Below are positions 7,354-9,660 of a stretch of 9,660 nt of DNA, one piece after another. The stretch comes from Chloroflexota bacterium (GTDB lineage: Bacteria; Chloroflexota; Anaerolineae; 4572-78; J111). A program made the position numbers and the translations under genes. Numbering within the stretch: position 1 is the stretch's first letter; the number at the start of each line of letters is the position of its first letter. Where the stretch lies: contig RFJF01000711.1 of assembly GCA_003695455.1 (NCBI GenBank), positions 1 through 9,660 of the forward strand, given 5' to 3'. Under the pieces are notes generated by a model that worked only from the letters and a program-made list of their open reading frames with translations, was not told where the DNA came from and searched no databases.

Positions 7354-7358
7354 TCCTC
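7354..7358 (-). promoter_or_regulatory. Ribosome binding site of the second fibre gene
   Basis: GAGGA lies in the 14-base gap after the first gene's TAG, 6 bases before the GTG start at 7347. This supports the non-ATG start, which directly begins the signal peptide. Confidence 0.75.
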
Positions 7359-7361
7359 ACA

Positions 7362-9422
7362 CTACTGGCACAGGTACGATACCCGGCAAAAAGCACTTTC
7401 ACCCGAATCCCAATCATCGGGTTGGTCAACAACATAACAGCCAAACTTGACAGTCTGGTTGAGGTCGGAAGGGCCAATAGGCCACAGGAATCCGGCTGAA
7501 GCCTGAATAGACTGGTATTTGTCGACGTCATCCGGTGCAAACCAGATTGGCTGGTCGCCGTCATGCGTGGGCGACGCGGCGCCAACCTGTTTGGCGGTGC
7601 GCAAGTACACCGTGGGGTTGCTTGTGGCCTGTCCATTCGCGGTGTTCTTGACGTACGCACTCACGGTTACCAGACACTGCCCCGTTGACGTGGGAATAAA
7701 ACCGGCCCCCGATGGAATGATAAACAGATCGCCAACTGTGCTTCCCCCGCTGAACTGGCCGGTGCCTGTTCCGTAGCCCATCGGGATGTTCAGTTGGGCC
7801 ATGCCAACCGTATCGGGATTAAGGTGGGGGCTGGGGAAGGTTCCGTTCAAATCGCCGCCGGCTGTGTCGCCCGATTTTAGCACATTGGCTGGGGCCCACT
7901 GGCTGCCATCCCAGCTTAAAATCTGGCCGGTAGATGGCGCGCCACTTGAGACCGGCCGCCCCTGAAGCGACGTGACCAAAGCGGGTTCCCATTGGCTGCC
8001 GCTCCATACAAACACCTGGTTGGTGGCCGGCGCTGTTGCTGCAACCGGTCGGCCCTGAAGCTGCGTGACATCATCCGGCTCCCACCGGCTGCCGGTGTCG
8101 TTCCAGGTGAAAATTTGTTTATTTGACGGCGCGGTTGAGGATACGTACCGGGTCTGCAACCGGACCACCGTGGGGTTGGGGTAACTGCCGGACAGGTCGC
8201 CGCCGGCAGAGCCAACGGTTTGGGGGTCGGAAGCTTCCCAGCGGTTGCCCACTGCATTCCAGGTCAACACTTGGTTATCGCTGGGAGCGCTGTTAGACAC
8301 GGCGTGCCCCTGAATACTATCAACGGTGGGGTTGGGGTACGTGCCAGCCAAATCACCGGCGGCCACATCGTTCAGGCTGACCACGTCGGCCGGCTCCCAC
8401 CGATTGCTGGTGCTGTTCCAGCGCAACACCTGCTTATCAAGTGGAGCAGTTGGAGAAACGGCCCGGCCCTGCAAACTGTCTACTGTGGGGTTGGGGTAAC
8501 TACCGTCTAAATCTCCACCGGCGGGGCCGCCCGTTTGGGGATTGGCCGGCTCCCATTGGCTGCCACTCCACGTTAAAACCTGATTGGTAATAGGCAGCGT
8601 GGCGGTCACAAGTCGATTTTGCAGGCTGGTCGCAGTAATCACGCCGCCATAAATACCAGCCAGGTCGCCACCCACCGGGTCGCCAGTTTTCACGGCTTGT
8701 TCGTAGGGCACGGCCTGCCCGTTAGCGGTAGCAAGGGGTAGGTTCACAATCCGGTTGCCGCCAAGATTGAGGGTGCCGCTCATGGCGCGTGAGCCATCAA
8801 CCAATAAATATTGCCGGTGGTCATCGTTATTCAGGCCGGTCAAAGCGCCGTGATCGTTCAACACGTTGGTGCAGGCCCAACCGCCGCCGGCCCAGTGAAG
8901 AGTCTGTTTATTGGCGCAGGTCATAAATACGCCGTCGTCGCTGTTATCGGCAAAACCGGCCGGTTTGTTGGCAATATTTGCCCAGTTGACGCTGGCAGCG
9001 CTGCCGGCGGTCATGGCATAGTTGGCATACACGGTGGGGTTGATGGGTACCCGGCCGCTCAGATTCACGGGGTCGCCGGGGTTTCCGCAGTTGACGTTGT
9101 TTATTTCAAGGTAGCGAGGTGTAGTGGTGAAAACGTCCCCAAAATCCAAAATGACCGAGAAGTAACCGTTACTGATTGTTACGTTGGTTTTTGAAAGGGT
9201 TGGGCCTAATTGGTTGCCACTACTGGCGGCGTCAAATAAATTGAAATCAAAATTGCATGTGCCGGTAACGGGGTTTGCACCGTTTTGCAGCCATCCCTGG
9301 TAGGTAAATGTATTATCTTTTGGCCCCTGAGCCAACACCTTGCTGCGTGGCCAGACCATGAACAAAAGGGCCAGGGCGCAACCCAGCACAGTGAAAAAAC
9401 TCAACAAGTTGCGATGTTTCAT
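7362..9422 (-). CDS. Secreted fibre-like repeat protein, first copy of the tandem triplet and first gene of the apparent operon
   Basis: The product is 686 residues from ATG 9422, which follows GAGGAAA at 9426-9432. A longer frame to 9491 would add 23 residues ahead of a clean signal peptide and has no ribosome site, so it is rejected. Residues 1-31 are the signal peptide (MKHRNLLSFF, hydrophobic core, cut after VLA). Residues about 38-129 are the TFTYQGWL...DPVNLSGR domain. Residues 146-164 carry NWANIANKPAGFAD, and about 188-228 carry LNDHGALTGLNNDDHRQYLL plus MSGTLNLGGNRIVNL, the tail-fibre-like linker. Residues 250-547 are the repeat array and 548-686 the C-terminal domain ending FCRVSYLCQ. 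Conserved cysteines are 56, 112, 169, 184 and 583, 662, 679, 685. The Cys169-Cys184 segment (TCANKQTLHWAGGGWAC) resembles a Cys-bearing version of the QVLTWNGSQWEPA repeat core. A phage origin is unlikely because all three copies have Sec-type signals and no virion genes are near. Confidence 0.92.
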   Translation of the reverse strand: MKHRNLLSFFTVLGCALALLFMVWPRSKVLAQGPKDNTFTYQGWLQNGANPVTGTCNFDFNLFDAASSGNQLGPTLSKTNVTISNGYFSVILDFGDVFTTTPRYLEINNVNCGNPGDPVNLSGRVPINPTVYANYAMTAGSAASVNWANIANKPAGFADNSDDGVFMTCANKQTLHWAGGGWACTNVLNDHGALTGLNNDDHRQYLLVDGSRAMSGTLNLGGNRIVNLPLATANGQAVPYEQAVKTGDPVGGDLAGIYGGVITATSLQNRLVTATLPITNQVLTWSGSQWEPANPQTGGPAGGDLDGSYPNPTVDSLQGRAVSPTAPLDKQVLRWNSTSNRWEPADVVSLNDVAAGDLAGTYPNPTVDSIQGHAVSNSAPSDNQVLTWNAVGNRWEASDPQTVGSAGGDLSGSYPNPTVVRLQTRYVSSTAPSNKQIFTWNDTGSRWEPDDVTQLQGRPVAATAPATNQVFVWSGSQWEPALVTSLQGRPVSSGAPSTGQILSWDGSQWAPANVLKSGDTAGGDLNGTFPSPHLNPDTVGMAQLNIPMGYGTGTGQFSGGSTVGDLFIIPSGAGFIPTSTGQCLVTVSAYVKNTANGQATSNPTVYLRTAKQVGAASPTHDGDQPIWFAPDDVDKYQSIQASAGFLWPIGPSDLNQTVKFGCYVVDQPDDWDSGESAFCRVSYLCQ
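7782..8675 (-). repeat. Protein-coding repeat array in the first fibre gene
   Basis: The array encodes 298 residues in seven units of 51, 53, 52, 47, 31, 37 and 27 residues. Each full unit has part x (AGGDLSGSYPNPTV-like, about 16 residues) and part y (LQGRxVSxxAP..xQVLTWNGSQWEPA, about 31 residues). Order is xy-xy-xy-xy-y-y-x. The first x part is degenerate: YPNPTV is replaced by IYGGVI. At DNA level the x part recurs on the plus strand as variants of 'ggttggggta...caggtcgccgccggc'. Confidence 0.93.
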
Positions 9423-9425
9423 ACG

Positions 9426-9432
9426 TTTCCTC
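9426..9432 (-). promoter_or_regulatory. Ribosome binding site of the first fibre gene
   Basis: GAGGAAA on the minus strand ends 3 bases before ATG 9422, with the GAGG core 6 bases away. It decides the start against the 23-residue upstream extension. Confidence 0.75.
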
Positions 9433-9479
9433 AAATCGAAGGGTTGTTGTTGCTCGCAACTATGTGCTATAAACCAAAA

Positions 9480-9495
9480 ACAGGTGGACACCTGT
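9480..9495. promoter_or_regulatory. 16-bp palindrome, candidate operator
   Basis: The sequence acaggtg-ga-cacctgt has perfect 7-bp arms around a 2-base centre, 58 bases before the first gene's ATG. It sits just upstream of the TATAGC element, where a regulator could overlap the -35 region. The regulator family cannot be told from the site, and a chance palindrome is possible. Confidence 0.35.
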
Positions 9496-9660
9496 GAAAG
9501 AAATGATTTTTCTATTTCCTGGTCAGCACAAAAATACGTTTCTTAATAAGATGCCACCCTGAATGTGGAGGTATTCCGTTGTATTGGTAAAATCGGGAAT
9601 TTTCAGGGTTTGTTTTTACTCTTTCAGTCTATCACAGCCAAAATTCAAATGGTATAAACC

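Larger units (their letters stand above)
3179..9422 (-). repeat. Tandem triplication of a ~2.05-kb gene
   Basis: Three adjacent genes of 2061, 2028 and 2076 bases encode proteins alignable from signal peptide to the last cysteine. Shared anchors in order are FxxQGxL, CxFDFxLFDAA, NQLG, DGYF or NGYF, LDFGDVF, GDPVNL, the DHG...DDDH linker, ANGQxVxYEQ, the array, MGYG, LRTA, FGC and (Y/F)CRVxxxC. The copies have diverged clearly, so the duplications are not recent. Short near-identical blocks remain in the repeat and N-terminal regions and could support recombination. Confidence 0.92.
9423..9660. other. Leader region upstream of the apparent operon
   Basis: This 238-base AT-richer stretch has no convincing gene on either strand. 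Read on the minus strand it should hold the promoter for the first fibre gene. TATAGC at 9466-9471 resembles a -10 element, but no good -35 lies at the usual distance, so I do not assign a promoter. A 16-bp palindrome lies at 9480-9495. No factor-independent terminator of an upstream gene is visible before the right edge. Confidence 0.5.

Noticed and set aside
3599..8675. CRISPR-like or non-coding DNA repeats
   Set aside because: The recurring 'ggttgggg' and 'caggtcgccgccggc' blocks are in-frame codons of the protein repeat, spaced unevenly and diverged, with no unique spacers of constant length.
8811..9194. Plus-strand open frame of 127 codons inside the first fibre gene
   Set aside because: Antisense to the conserved N-terminal domain and linker of the fibre protein; no independent support.
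3179..9422. Prophage or tail-fibre module
   Set aside because: The linker motifs resemble phage tail fibres, but each protein has a Sec signal peptide and the neighbours are lipoproteins and surface proteins. No capsid, portal, terminase, baseplate or chaperone genes are present.
9423..9491. 23-residue upstream extension of the first fibre gene
   Set aside because: The added residues would precede a complete Sec signal peptide, and the GAGGAAA site directly before ATG 9422 lies inside this stretch.

Overview
The window looks like chromosomal DNA from a Chloroflexota bacterium of the Anaerolineae type. This is inferred from habits of its secreted proteins: long Pro/Thr 'PTPTPVPLPTSTPTPE'-style linkers after lipoprotein signal peptides, a 'YLPVVMK' segment of the YLPLVLK kind common in that phylum, a 'GGSY.L..TAGQP' secreted domain, and mid-range GC content. 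No rRNA, tRNA, CRISPR array, transposase or integrase is visible.

All seven genes lie on the minus strand and every one carries an export signal. In transcription order (right to left) they are: three tandem paralogous fibre-like proteins (7362-9422, 5320-7347, 3179-5254); a secreted CARDB-type protein (2301-3143); a membrane- or wall-anchored protein with a carboxypeptidase-regulatory-like domain and an LPDSG-type tail (1599-2267); a lipoprotein with a Hedgehog N-terminal signalling-type domain (838-1590); and a second lipoprotein that runs off the left edge (1-806). Gaps are 8 to 65 bases and no terminator is evident, so this reads as one operon for a cell-surface assembly. The leader at 9423-9660 holds a 16-bp palindrome that could be an operator.

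The three fibre-like proteins share one plan: signal peptide, a cysteine-bearing N-terminal beta domain, a phage-tail-fibre-like linker, a cysteine-free repeat array of 297-298 residues, and a C-terminal domain of 136-139 residues with four conserved cysteines. The arrays obey the same grammar in all three: four full units, two short units, one terminal half unit. Their near-equal length suggests chains built to sit in register, possibly a hetero-oligomeric fibre.

The most striking item is the Hedgehog-like lipoprotein. Its last ~130 residues align by eye with animal Sonic hedgehog N-domain, including the zinc ligands, the glutamate corresponding to the catalytic base of related peptidases, and much of the calcium-site acidic cluster. 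It has no Hint/Hog domain. A Hedgehog/DD-peptidase-fold lipoprotein in an operon with triplicated fibres, a possible sorting substrate and other surface proteins suggests an undescribed envelope-display system. The system-level function is inference.
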